From a bacterium (GTDB taxonomy: Bacteria; UBP13; UBA5359): a stretch of DNA of 26,036 nt. The notes under the pieces are model-generated. The model did not search any database, had not been told where the DNA came from, and saw only the letters and a program-made list of their open reading frames with translations. The stretch covers positions 1 to 26,036 of the forward strand of contig JAQUEL010000018.1 in assembly GCA_028685295.1 (NCBI GenBank), given 5' to 3'. Made by a program: the position numbers and the translations under genes. Positions 7,865 to 15,797 of this stretch are shown here, in pieces (within the stretch, counting starts at the first letter, position 1; every line of letters starts with the position of its first letter).

Positions 7865-8881
7865 ATGCCTTGTGGTTATAGAGTCGCCATTGTAGGCGCC
7901 ACCGGTGCCGTCGGCAGAAAAATGATTGAAATCCTTATCCAGAGGGATTTTCCGATAGCGGAACTGGTGCCTTTAGCCACCTCTCGTTCTGCCGGAACGG
8001 AAGTGGAATTCAAGGGTAAACGCATAAAGGTTGAGGAAACGTCAAGCGATAGCTTTGACGGTGTTGATATCGCTCTCTTTGCCGGCGGCGGTAGTGCAAG
8101 CCGGAAGTTTGGCTGGGAAGCCGTTGCCCGGGGTGCTGTTGTTATTGATAACAGCAGCCTTTTTCGGATGGAGGAGAATGTACCGCTGGTCATTCCAGAG
8201 GTAAATCCGCAGGATCTTAAAAGACATAAAGGGCTGATTGCCAATCCTAATTGCTCTACCATCCAAATGGTGATGGTGCTCAAGCCGATATATGATGCAG
8301 TCGGTATCAAGCGTGTAGTGGTCAGTACTTATCAGGCAGTTTCCGGAACAGGCAAAGCGGCCATAGATGAACTGGATCGGCAGACTAAGGATTATGCTGC
8401 CGGACATACCATGTCGGCAGAGGTCTATCCTTACCAGATAGCTCTGAATGTTCTGCCGCAAATCGACGCTTTTACTCCTAACGGATATACTAAGGAAGAA
8501 ATGAAGATGGTCAATGAGACCAGAAAGATACTTGGCGATAATAGCATTGCCGTCAGTGCCACTACCGTCAGAGTGCCGGTTTTTCATAGTCATTCTGAGG
8601 CGATAAACGTACAGACGGAAGAAAAGCTTACAGCTGCTGATGCCCGGATGCTTCTATCCAAAGCTCCAGGAGTGAGGGTTATAGATAACTCTGCTGAGCG
8701 TATCTATCCTATGCCCGTAACGGCGACAGGTAAGGATGATGTTATGGTGGGAAGAATCAGGGAGGATATATCCGTTCAGAACGGACTCGATCTCTGGGTG
8801 GTTGCCGATAACCTGCGTAAGGGAGCGGCACTTAATGCTGTTCAGATCGCTGAGAAGATGATAGAATTAAGGCTTATATAG
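7865..8881 (+). CDS. asd: Aspartate-semialdehyde dehydrogenase
   Basis: Asd reduces aspartyl phosphate to aspartate semialdehyde, the branch point to lysine, methionine and threonine. The 338-residue protein has the NADP-binding GATGAVGRK near residues 10-18, the catalytic C130 in NPNCSTIQ, QAVSGTGK, and the active-site His in VFHSHSEA (H241 or H243). It is of the non-fungal bacterial type. AAGGGG lies eight bases before the ATG. No aspartokinase gene is adjacent. The stop codon lies inside a 28-base inverted repeat. Confidence 0.96.
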   Translation: MPCGYRVAIVGATGAVGRKMIEILIQRDFPIAELVPLATSRSAGTEVEFKGKRIKVEETSSDSFDGVDIALFAGGGSASRKFGWEAVARGAVVIDNSSLFRMEENVPLVIPEVNPQDLKRHKGLIANPNCSTIQMVMVLKPIYDAVGIKRVVVSTYQAVSGTGKAAIDELDRQTKDYAAGHTMSAEVYPYQIALNVLPQIDAFTPNGYTKEEMKMVNETRKILGDNSIAVSATTVRVPVFHSHSEAINVQTEEKLTAADARMLLSKAPGVRVIDNSAERIYPMPVTATGKDDVMVGRIREDISVQNGLDLWVVADNLRKGAALNAVQIAEKMIELRLI

Positions 8882-8899
8882 CGCTGGCGCTATATAAGC
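8872..8899. repeat. 28-base palindrome across the asd stop codon
   Basis: Two 13-base arms, GCTTATATAGCGC and GCGCTATATAAGC, are separated by TG. The asd TAG (8879-8881) is inside the left arm. No T-tract follows, so it is not a standard terminator. It may be a protein-binding site, an mRNA 3'-end stabiliser, or an edge of the downstream intergenic element. Confidence 0.75.
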
Positions 8900-8904
8900 A
8901 GTCT

Positions 8905-8970
8905 GACGCCTGAAGGAGAACGCTCAAGCTTGAAACAGTAGTTTTAATGAAGACTGAGAGGTAAGCTCGG
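8905..8970 (+). repeat. Paired intergenic element, copy A (upstream of dapA)
   Basis: Two blocks, 8905-8925 and 8954-8970, match blocks upstream of pgk (21774-21794 and 21817-21833) at 18 of 21 and 15 of 17 positions, in the same order and strand. Between them a hairpin AGTTTT-AATG-AAGACT (8940-8955) can form, and AGCTT (8927-8931) can pair with AAGCT (8963-8967). The second block contains CTGAGAGGTA. The element may be a structured RNA or a mobile intergenic repeat. I do not recognise it as a known riboswitch. Confidence 0.6.
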
Positions 8971-9012
8971 ATAAAAGAACGGGGGATTCTATCCAAGCAC
9001 AAGGTAGAACTA

Positions 9013-9040
9013 CTTCAGACTTCAGACTTTGGATTTCAAA
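9013..9040 (+). repeat. Heptamer array upstream of dapA
   Basis: CTTCAGA, CTTCAGA, CTTTGGA and TTTCAAA follow each other with a seven-base period. The array ends 12 bases before the dapA ribosome binding site. Related heptamers appear downstream of the element copy before pgk (21849-21862). Confidence 0.6.
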
Positions 9041-9063
9041 TTAAATAGCCATGGAGGAAAAAT

Positions 9064-9951
9064 ATGGGCACTGCCAGGCTGGGAAGGCTGCTGACCGCCA
9101 TGGTCACGCCTTTTGATAAGGATATGAAGGTTGATTATGGAATGGCGGCTGATTTGGCGGAAAGGCTTGTAGCCGAAGGCACGGATGGAGTTGTGGTGGC
9201 GGGTACCACCGGCGAAGCTCCAACGCTGTCCGACGAGGAAAAATTACGCCTTTTCAAAGCTGTAATCGAGAGGGTAGGTGGCAAGGCTCGCGTAATTGCC
9301 GGCACGGGCAGTAACTCTACCGATGACACCATTGCCATGTCCGAAGCGGCGGCTGACCTGGGCATTGATGCCGTGATGCTGGTGACACCCTACTACAATA
9401 AGCCTTCACAGGAGGGGCTTTATCGGCATTTCAAATCTGTGGCCGAAGCTATTGAATTACCGGTTATTCTCTATAATGTTCCGGGTAGGACGGGTGTAAA
9501 TCTTGAAGCGGATACCGTTATCAGGCTGTCGGCCGTAGATAATATCAAGGCTGTTAAGGAAGCCAGCAAGAATCTGGAGCAGGTAGCGGAGATAGCTGCG
9601 GGTGTGTCGGATGACTTTGATATTTACAGTGGTGACGATGGTATAACATTACCGGTGATGTCTGTTGGAGGTGTTGGTGTTATCAGCATTGCTTCTCATG
9701 TAGCGGGCCCCGAGATAAAGGCAATGATCGAGGCATATGCGTCAGGGGACCATGCAGAGGCCCTGCGGTTGCATCTACGTCTTATGCCTCTTTTCAAGGT
9801 GCTGTTTATTGCCACCAATCCCGCTCCTGTGAAGGCTGCCGTGCGTAAAAGAGGATTGGATGTCGGCGCTCTGAGATTACCTCTGGTGGATGTCAATGCC
9901 TCCCAGGAGGAGAAGATTATCAGCGTGATAAAGGAGCTTGATCGAGTTTGA
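9064..9951 (+). CDS. dapA: 4-hydroxy-tetrahydrodipicolinate synthase
   Basis: DapA condenses aspartate semialdehyde with pyruvate through a Schiff base, the first committed step of DAP/lysine synthesis. The 295-residue TIM-barrel protein shows GTTGEAPTLSDEEK near 48-61, YYNKPSQEGL, Y137 in LYNVPGRTG, and the Schiff-base lysine K165 in IKAVKEAS. GGAGG is six bases before the ATG. It follows asd after a 182-base spacer containing a palindrome, a repeated element and a heptamer array. No lysine riboswitch is recognisable there. The stop overlaps the next gene by four bases. Confidence 0.96.
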   Translation: MGTARLGRLLTAMVTPFDKDMKVDYGMAADLAERLVAEGTDGVVVAGTTGEAPTLSDEEKLRLFKAVIERVGGKARVIAGTGSNSTDDTIAMSEAAADLGIDAVMLVTPYYNKPSQEGLYRHFKSVAEAIELPVILYNVPGRTGVNLEADTVIRLSAVDNIKAVKEASKNLEQVAEIAAGVSDDFDIYSGDDGITLPVMSVGGVGVISIASHVAGPEIKAMIEAYASGDHAEALRLHLRLMPLFKVLFIATNPAPVKAAVRKRGLDVGALRLPLVDVNASQEEKIISVIKELDRV

Positions 9952-10517
9952 GCCGGGCTCGGGTTCTTGAGGAAATCAGGCAGGAGATACTTGTCTGTCC
10001 TAGGTGCGACCTATGTAAATCACGGACCAATGCTGTGCCGGGTGCGGGTTCGCTGAATGCAAATATATTCTTTATCGGCGAGGCTCCGGGACAGCAGGAG
10101 GACCTTAAAGGCGAGCCTTTTGTGGGCACTGCCGGTAAGCTGCTGGACTCTCTGCTGGAGATGATAGGGATCAAGCGTGAAGAAGTCTTTATTACCAATG
10201 TAGTGAAGTGCAGGCCTCCCGGCAACAGAGATCCTCGGCCCGATGAGATATCGAGCTGTAATCCCTATCTTGTTTCGCAAATAGCCCTGATAGAGCCCAT
10301 ATTTATCTGTACGTTGGGGCGTTTTGCTATGCAGACGGTGATAAACCCTGAGATGTCTATAACCAGAGATCATGGCATTCCGGTACGCCGCAGCGGCGTT
10401 ATCTATTTCCCGATGTATCATCCCGCGGCCGCTCTCTATCGCGGTGAATTGAAACAGATGATGAAAGAGGATATGCTTCGTCTCAAGGCTCTTATAGATA
10501 GTGAAAAGGAGAAATAA
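9948..10517 (+). CDS. Family 4 uracil-DNA glycosylase with a 4Fe-4S cluster
   Basis: The enzyme removes uracil from DNA as the first step of base excision repair. The 189-residue protein has the type-4 signature: cluster cysteines C17 and C20 in CPRCDLC, then C88 in VKCRPPGNR and C104 in SSCNPYL. The active-site motif is GEAPGQQEDLKGEPFVGTAGKLL, and MYHPAA is near the C-terminus. The predicted TTG start overlaps the dapA stop (TTGA) and AAGGAG lies 11 bases upstream, rather far, so the exact start is less certain than the family. It overlaps rnj by one base. Family-4 enzymes are common in thermophiles and many Clostridia. Confidence 0.92.
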   Translation: MSRARVLEEIRQEILVCPRCDLCKSRTNAVPGAGSLNANIFFIGEAPGQQEDLKGEPFVGTAGKLLDSLLEMIGIKREEVFITNVVKCRPPGNRDPRPDEISSCNPYLVSQIALIEPIFICTLGRFAMQTVINPEMSITRDHGIPVRRSGVIYFPMYHPAAALYRGELKQMMKEDMLRLKALIDSEKEK

Positions 10518-12175
10518 TGGCTAAACAATTATCAGTAATTCCTCTCGGAGGTGTGACCGAGATTGGCAAGAATATGTTCGTCATACGTTATGGTGATGAT
10601 ATTATTATCATAGATTCCGGGCTCATGTTCCCGGAGGAGGAGATGCTGGGCATAGATATTGTGATCCCGGATATGACCTATCTCTTTGAAAATAAAAAAA
10701 GGATCAAGGGCGTTTTTTTAACGCATGGACATGAGGACCATATAGGGTCGCTCTCTTATCTTTTAAGAGAAGTGGATGTTCCTGTTTATGGAACAGGGCT
10801 GACGCTGGCTATAGTCTCTTCCAAGCTGGAGGAGAATAAAGTGGAATTCAAGTCCGGTCTGCGAGAGGTAATGCCCGGCGATAAGATCAAGGCAGGCGCC
10901 GTGCAGGTGGAGTATATAAGGATAAATCACAGCATCCCGGGTGGCGCGGCACTAGCTGTACATACTCCTGCCGGTATAATACTTCATTCGGGTGATTTCA
11001 AGTTTGACCAGACGCCCATAGACGGCCGTGTGGCTGATTTTCCGCGATTGGCGGAGCTGGGCAATAAGGGTGTGCTGATGCTGATCTGCGATACCACTAA
11101 TGCTGATTCGCCCGGCTATACGCCATCGGAGAGAGGTGTTCGTGATACGTTGGAGCAACTGATCAAGCAGGCCGAGCAGCGGGTATTGGTTACTACCTTT
11201 GCCAGCAATGTGCATCGCATACAACAGGTGATCGATATATCGTATCGCAATGGGCGTAAAGTGGCTGTAGCCGGTCGCAGCATGACTAATATTATCGATA
11301 AGGCGGCGGGACTGGGCTATATCGAGATTCCATCCGACACCATCATCGATCTTAATCAGATAGATGATTATCCGCGTGATAGAGTGACTATACTGACCAC
11401 CGGCAGCCAGGGTGAGCCGATGTCGGCTTTGACACGGATAGCTATGCAGGAGCATAAAAAAGTTGATGTAGCGCCCGGAGATCTGGTTATCATATCGGCC
11501 AGTTGTATACCCAGAAATGAAACCATGGTCTCCAGAACAATAAATTATCTCTTTAAAAGAGGCGCTGATGTAATCACTGACGAGATGATGGAGGTTCACG
11601 TATCGGGACACGCCAGTCAGGAAGAGATAAAGATGATGATCAACCTGGTCAGGCCTCGATATGTTATGCCCTTTCACGGTGAGTATCGGCATATGGCTGC
11701 TTTTACCCGTATAACCATGGATATCGGCATACCGAAGGAGCATGTGTTTATTTGCGAACCGGGCGACGTAGTCAGCTTTAAGGATTGCATCGGCGCTATT
11801 ACCGGTCAGGTTACCGCCGGCGATGTTCTGGTAGACGGTCTCGGCGTCGGCGATGTCAGTGAGGTGGTTCTGCGAGATCGCATGCATCTGGCCAGCGATG
11901 GCGTGGTCATTATCGTTTTGACCGTAGAGCGTGGAACCGGACGTATTTTGGCCGGACCGGATATCATTTCCAGGGGCTTCATATATGAGAAAGAATCGGA
12001 GGAGATCCTGGAGGAAGCTAAAAATAGATTAAGTCAGGCATTAGCTGAATTTGAAAGACAGCAGGTTACCGATTGGTCAGCTGTTAAAACCCGGATGCGG
12101 GAGATAATGAGCCGCTTTCTCAAGGAGAGAACCAGGCGGCGTCCCATGCTTATGCCGATAGTAATGGAGGTATGA
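10517..12175 (+). CDS. rnj: Ribonuclease J
   Basis: RNase J is a metallo-beta-lactamase/beta-CASP enzyme with endoribonuclease and 5'-to-3' exoribonuclease activity in mRNA turnover and rRNA maturation. The metal site is visible as H70-x-H72-x-D74-H75 in LTHGHEDHIGSL, with a further ligand in HSGDFKFDQTP. The beta-CASP region includes TTFASNVHRIQQ and TGSQGEPMSAL, and VHVSGHASQEE and PFHGEYRHM follow. The 552-residue length is typical. AAAGGAG precedes the ATG, which shares one base with the upstream stop codon. I cannot tell the J1 from the J2 subtype from one copy. Confidence 0.95.
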   Translation: MAKQLSVIPLGGVTEIGKNMFVIRYGDDIIIIDSGLMFPEEEMLGIDIVIPDMTYLFENKKRIKGVFLTHGHEDHIGSLSYLLREVDVPVYGTGLTLAIVSSKLEENKVEFKSGLREVMPGDKIKAGAVQVEYIRINHSIPGGAALAVHTPAGIILHSGDFKFDQTPIDGRVADFPRLAELGNKGVLMLICDTTNADSPGYTPSERGVRDTLEQLIKQAEQRVLVTTFASNVHRIQQVIDISYRNGRKVAVAGRSMTNIIDKAAGLGYIEIPSDTIIDLNQIDDYPRDRVTILTTGSQGEPMSALTRIAMQEHKKVDVAPGDLVIISASCIPRNETMVSRTINYLFKRGADVITDEMMEVHVSGHASQEEIKMMINLVRPRYVMPFHGEYRHMAAFTRITMDIGIPKEHVFICEPGDVVSFKDCIGAITGQVTAGDVLVDGLGVGDVSEVVLRDRMHLASDGVVIIVLTVERGTGRILAGPDIISRGFIYEKESEEILEEAKNRLSQALAEFERQQVTDWSAVKTRMREIMSRFLKERTRRRPMLMPIVMEV

Positions 12176-12179
12176 AGCC

Positions 12180-14414
12180 TTGGTCAGAAGACGAGGGCCG
12201 GCTAAACAGGAGATGGACCCCCTGGCCTTCGATATAGCAGGTATAGCTCTTTGTGCGCTGAGCATATTGATCTTTATCGGCCTGATAAGGCCGGAACAAG
12301 TAAGCGGTCTGGGTAGCTGGGTAGCCGATGGCTTGCGATATCTCTTTGGCCTGGGCGCTTTTGTCGTGCCGCCGATGCTCGTTTTTTTGGGTGTACTGAG
12401 TATTGTCAGGAGAGCGCAGGCGTGGTCGAGGTACAGATTAACCGGCGTAATCCTTCTTTTTATCTCTTTTATGGTGCTAGCCGATCTCTCAGCCTGGGAA
12501 CAGCCCTGGGGGTGGGATCGTTATTGTGGGTATGGAGGCCTTGCGGGGGCTGTTTCAGCCTGGCTGCTGGTCAAAATGCTGTCGCGCACAGGTACTTGTA
12601 TAGTCGTCGGTGCCCTGGCGTTGATATCCATTCTCATGCTTTTCAATCTCTCCCTGGCGGCTTTGATAGGCGGTCTTTATGATCGTGTCACGGCCGTGAA
12701 CAGAAAACGGCGTTCAATACTTGCTTCTACTGGAAAGAAAGCACCAAAACAGAAAGCAGGCAAAGAGAAGGCCGTATCGGAAGGTTTGCCGCTTATCATG
12801 CCTCAGCCGGTAGAGAAGCCTATACAGATAAGGCTTATGGATGATACCGATGCCGCCGGCCCTGCATTGCCTGAGGGAACGGCGGCTTTGTCTTCTGCCG
12901 GGCTTCAAGAGAGACAGGGGCCTGCCGGCCGATCGAGTTCGGCTGATGATGAGCAGATGCTCTCCGATGTTGGCAAGAAGCCGATTGCCAATTATGAGTT
13001 GCCGGCGGCATCTCTTTTGATGGAAGGAAATGCATCCGCCGCCACGTCTGATCGTACTGAAATAGAACGCAAAGCGCTGCTGCTGGAGAAGACGCTGGAA
13101 GATTTCGGCATCTCTGTTAAAGTTGCGGCCGTGGAACAGGGACCGACCATCACCAGATATGAGCTTCAGCCTGCTCCTGGAGTCAAGGTTAACAGGATTG
13201 TCAATCTGAGTAATGATATCGCGCTCTCTCTGGCCGCATCCAATATTCGCATAGAAGCTCCTATTCCCGGAAAATCGGCTGTGGGTGTAGAAGTTCCCAA
13301 TGATCAGGTGAGCATTGTTCGTCTGCGGGAACTGATCGAAACCGATCTGTTTCGCAATGCCAAATCCAGAATAACCTTTGCTTTAGGTAAAGACATAGCC
13401 GGAACTCCCGTAGTGGCTGATCTGGGACGTATGCCGCACCTCCTTATTGCCGGCTCGACCGGAACAGGCAAGAGCGTTTGTATCAATGCGTTGATAATGA
13501 GCTTGCTGTATCGTGCCGCTCCCAGTGAGCTGAAGCTGGTCATGATAGATCCTAAGAGGGTTGAACTTAACATATATGAACATCTGCCCCATCTGGCCAT
13601 GCCTGTTATCAAGGATGTCAAGCAGGCTGCCGCTGCCTTGAAATGGGTGGTCAGGCAGATGGAATCCCGTTATGAGCTCTTTGCCTCGCAGGGAGTTCGC
13701 AATATAGACGGTTATAATAGCCGGAACAAGGACGACGGTCTGCCGTATATAGTGGTAATTATCGATGAGCTGGCGGATCTTATGCTGGTTGCACCTATGG
13801 ATGTGGAAAATTCGATTTGCCGGTTGGCACAACTGGCTCGTGCCACCGGTATACATTTGGTGGTGGCCACACAGCGTCCCTCGGTGGATATTATCACCGG
13901 CACTATCAAAGCCAATATATCGTCTCGTATCTCCTTTGCCGTTTCTTCGCAGATAGATTCACGCACCATTCTTGATGCTCCGGGAGCTGAAAAGCTGATG
14001 GGGCGGGGCGATATGCTTTATCAGCCGGTAGATCTGCCCAAACCTATAAGAATGCAGGGTGCGTTCGTAACGGAAGAGGAAATCGAACGGGTAACCGACT
14101 TTATTAAGCGGCAGGGCAGGACGTCATATATGGATATATTGCCGGCGGTTGATGAGGAGGATGAAAGTCCGACTGATTATGGTGATGCCGATGACGAGCT
14201 CTTCATGGAAGCCGTGCGTCAGGTTATCAATAGCGGCCAGGCCTCTATTTCTATGTTACAGCGCCGTCTCAAGGTAGGTTATGCCAGAGCCGCCAGGCTG
14301 GTAGATATGATGGAAGAGCGCGGTATCGTTGGGCCTTTTGAAGGCAGCAAGGCACGTGATGTCTTGGTAGGACCGGAGTATCTGGAGGAACAGGAGCCGG
14401 AATTTGAAGGTTAA
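12180..14414 (+). CDS. ftsK: DNA translocase FtsK/SpoIIIE
   Basis: This membrane-anchored hexameric motor pumps chromosomal DNA through the division or sporulation septum. The N-terminus (about 1-165) has four to five hydrophobic segments, then a charged linker of about 110 residues. The motor domain has Walker A GSTGTGKS at 425-432 and Walker B VVIIDELADLM around D529. The C-terminal gamma winged-helix domain (DELFMEAVRQVIN to DVLVG) reads DNA orientation sequences. The start is TTG, nine bases after GGAGG and four bases after the rnj stop. At 744 residues it is close to SpoIIIE. Whether it serves division, sporulation or both cannot be read from sequence. It overlaps rimO by 11 bases. Confidence 0.95.
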   Translation: MVRRRGPAKQEMDPLAFDIAGIALCALSILIFIGLIRPEQVSGLGSWVADGLRYLFGLGAFVVPPMLVFLGVLSIVRRAQAWSRYRLTGVILLFISFMVLADLSAWEQPWGWDRYCGYGGLAGAVSAWLLVKMLSRTGTCIVVGALALISILMLFNLSLAALIGGLYDRVTAVNRKRRSILASTGKKAPKQKAGKEKAVSEGLPLIMPQPVEKPIQIRLMDDTDAAGPALPEGTAALSSAGLQERQGPAGRSSSADDEQMLSDVGKKPIANYELPAASLLMEGNASAATSDRTEIERKALLLEKTLEDFGISVKVAAVEQGPTITRYELQPAPGVKVNRIVNLSNDIALSLAASNIRIEAPIPGKSAVGVEVPNDQVSIVRLRELIETDLFRNAKSRITFALGKDIAGTPVVADLGRMPHLLIAGSTGTGKSVCINALIMSLLYRAAPSELKLVMIDPKRVELNIYEHLPHLAMPVIKDVKQAAAALKWVVRQMESRYELFASQGVRNIDGYNSRNKDDGLPYIVVIIDELADLMLVAPMDVENSICRLAQLARATGIHLVVATQRPSVDIITGTIKANISSRISFAVSSQIDSRTILDAPGAEKLMGRGDMLYQPVDLPKPIRMQGAFVTEEEIERVTDFIKRQGRTSYMDILPAVDEEDESPTDYGDADDELFMEAVRQVINSGQASISMLQRRLKVGYARAARLVDMMEERGIVGPFEGSKARDVLVGPEYLEEQEPEFEG

Positions 14415-15708
14415 GGTCATTACCGTCGGCTGTCCTAAAAATACGGTCGATTCCGAGCAGGCTCTATATTTGATGCAGGCAGCCGGTTTTACTCAGATAC
14501 ACGATCTGAAGCAGGCCGATATCGTTCTTATAAATACTTGTGCTTTTATTGAGAGTGCCAAAGAAGAATCCATTAAAGTCATATTGGATGCTGCTGCCAT
14601 GGTGGCTCAAACCGGTGCCCGTCTTTGGGTAACTGGTTGTATGGTCAGCAGATATAAAGATGAGTTGGCAAAGGCATTGCCTGAAGTCGATGCCTTTATC
14701 GGCCTGAAGGATTGGAATGGACTTCAGCGGCTCTTGGCAGAGGAAGAACCCGCTTTCACGCTGCGATCTTCGAAGCAGCAGGCACTGAAGCGGACGTCTT
14801 ACGGCCGAATACTGCTTACCCCGCCCTGGAGTGCATATCTTCGTATCGCCGATGGCTGTGACAATCGTTGTTCATATTGCGCTATCCCCGTTATACGCGG
14901 CGGCTATGCCAGTAGGCCGTTTGAGGTGTTATTGGATGAAGCGGAACGGTTGGTGGCCGGTGGCGTCAGGGAGATTATCCTCATAGCGCAGGACAGTACG
15001 CGCTACGGTATGGATATTTACGGCAAGCGTCGTCTCTCTGAGCTGATATTGGCTTTGGGTAATATCAGGGGTTTGAAATGGATCAGACTGATGTATGCGC
15101 ATCCGGCTTCGCTTGATGATGAGCTTATCGAGGTTATAGCTGCTGCGCCCAGGGTCTGCCGTTATCTTGAGATACCGCTGCAGCATTCACATCCCGATAT
15201 CCTGATTTCCATGCGGCGCCCGTCCGATCCTCGGCAGACGCTGGATAAATTGCAAAAGCTGCGCCGTCTAAATTCATATACTACTTTGCGTTCGACTTTT
15301 ATTGTCGGCTATCCTGCTGAGCGCAAGGAGCATTATCTGCATTTGCGAAGGTTTCTGCGTGAAGCCGCTTTTGACAGAGCAGGCTTCTTTATCTATTCAC
15401 CGGAAGAGGGTACCTCTGCTTATAATATACGTCCCAGGGTCCGTATGAGCACGGCATTGCGGCGACAGGAGCAGCTGATGGAATTGCAGGCGGATATATC
15501 TGCCGATATCTCTGCCCGGCTGATAGAAAGGGAGATTGAGGTTCTGATCGAAAATCGGGAAGGAGGGGGTCTTATCGGTCGTGGGCATCGCGACGCACCG
15601 GAGATCGATGGCGCTGTCTATCTGACCGGGCAGGCGAAGATCGGCTCCATTGCCAGGGCCAGGGTAACTCATGCAGACCCGCATGACTTGTATGGTATAA
15701 TTGTCTAA
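14404..15708 (+). CDS. rimO: Ribosomal protein S12 methylthiotransferase RimO
   Basis: RimO is a radical-SAM enzyme that adds a methylthio group to a conserved aspartate of ribosomal protein S12. The auxiliary cluster cysteines are C10 (VGCPKNTVDSEQ), C46 (INTCAFI) and C79 (VTGCMV). The radical-SAM motif CxxxCxxC is C152/C156/C159 in GCDNRCSYC. A TRAM domain forms the C-terminus. It is distinguished from MiaB by CPKNxVDSE and the S12-type core. The start is TTG with AGGAG six bases upstream, inside the end of ftsK. It ends the coupled group; the usual pgsA-cinA-recA continuation is replaced by uvrC here. Confidence 0.95.
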   Translation: MKVKVITVGCPKNTVDSEQALYLMQAAGFTQIHDLKQADIVLINTCAFIESAKEESIKVILDAAAMVAQTGARLWVTGCMVSRYKDELAKALPEVDAFIGLKDWNGLQRLLAEEEPAFTLRSSKQQALKRTSYGRILLTPPWSAYLRIADGCDNRCSYCAIPVIRGGYASRPFEVLLDEAERLVAGGVREIILIAQDSTRYGMDIYGKRRLSELILALGNIRGLKWIRLMYAHPASLDDELIEVIAAAPRVCRYLEIPLQHSHPDILISMRRPSDPRQTLDKLQKLRRLNSYTTLRSTFIVGYPAERKEHYLHLRRFLREAAFDRAGFFIYSPEEGTSAYNIRPRVRMSTALRRQEQLMELQADISADISARLIEREIEVLIENREGGGLIGRGHRDAPEIDGAVYLTGQAKIGSIARARVTHADPHDLYGIIV

Positions 15709-15797
15709 GGCGGGTTATTCAGCATGGAGATCCATTTGGGCCTTCGGGTAAGGTTGTTTGATATGAGATATGAGGGGTTAGAGGTGGGAATTTCGGA

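Noticed and set aside
8900-9060. Lysine riboswitch upstream of dapA
   Set aside because: The spacer is long enough, but the L-box conserved core and its five-helix junction are not recognisable. The main element is shared with the pgk spacer, which has no link to lysine.
10952-11887. A 311-codon minus-strand open frame opposite rnj
   Set aside because: It lies entirely within the RNase J gene and its translation has no recognisable domain. The + frame has intact catalytic motifs. Other long minus-strand frames in the window are also shadows.
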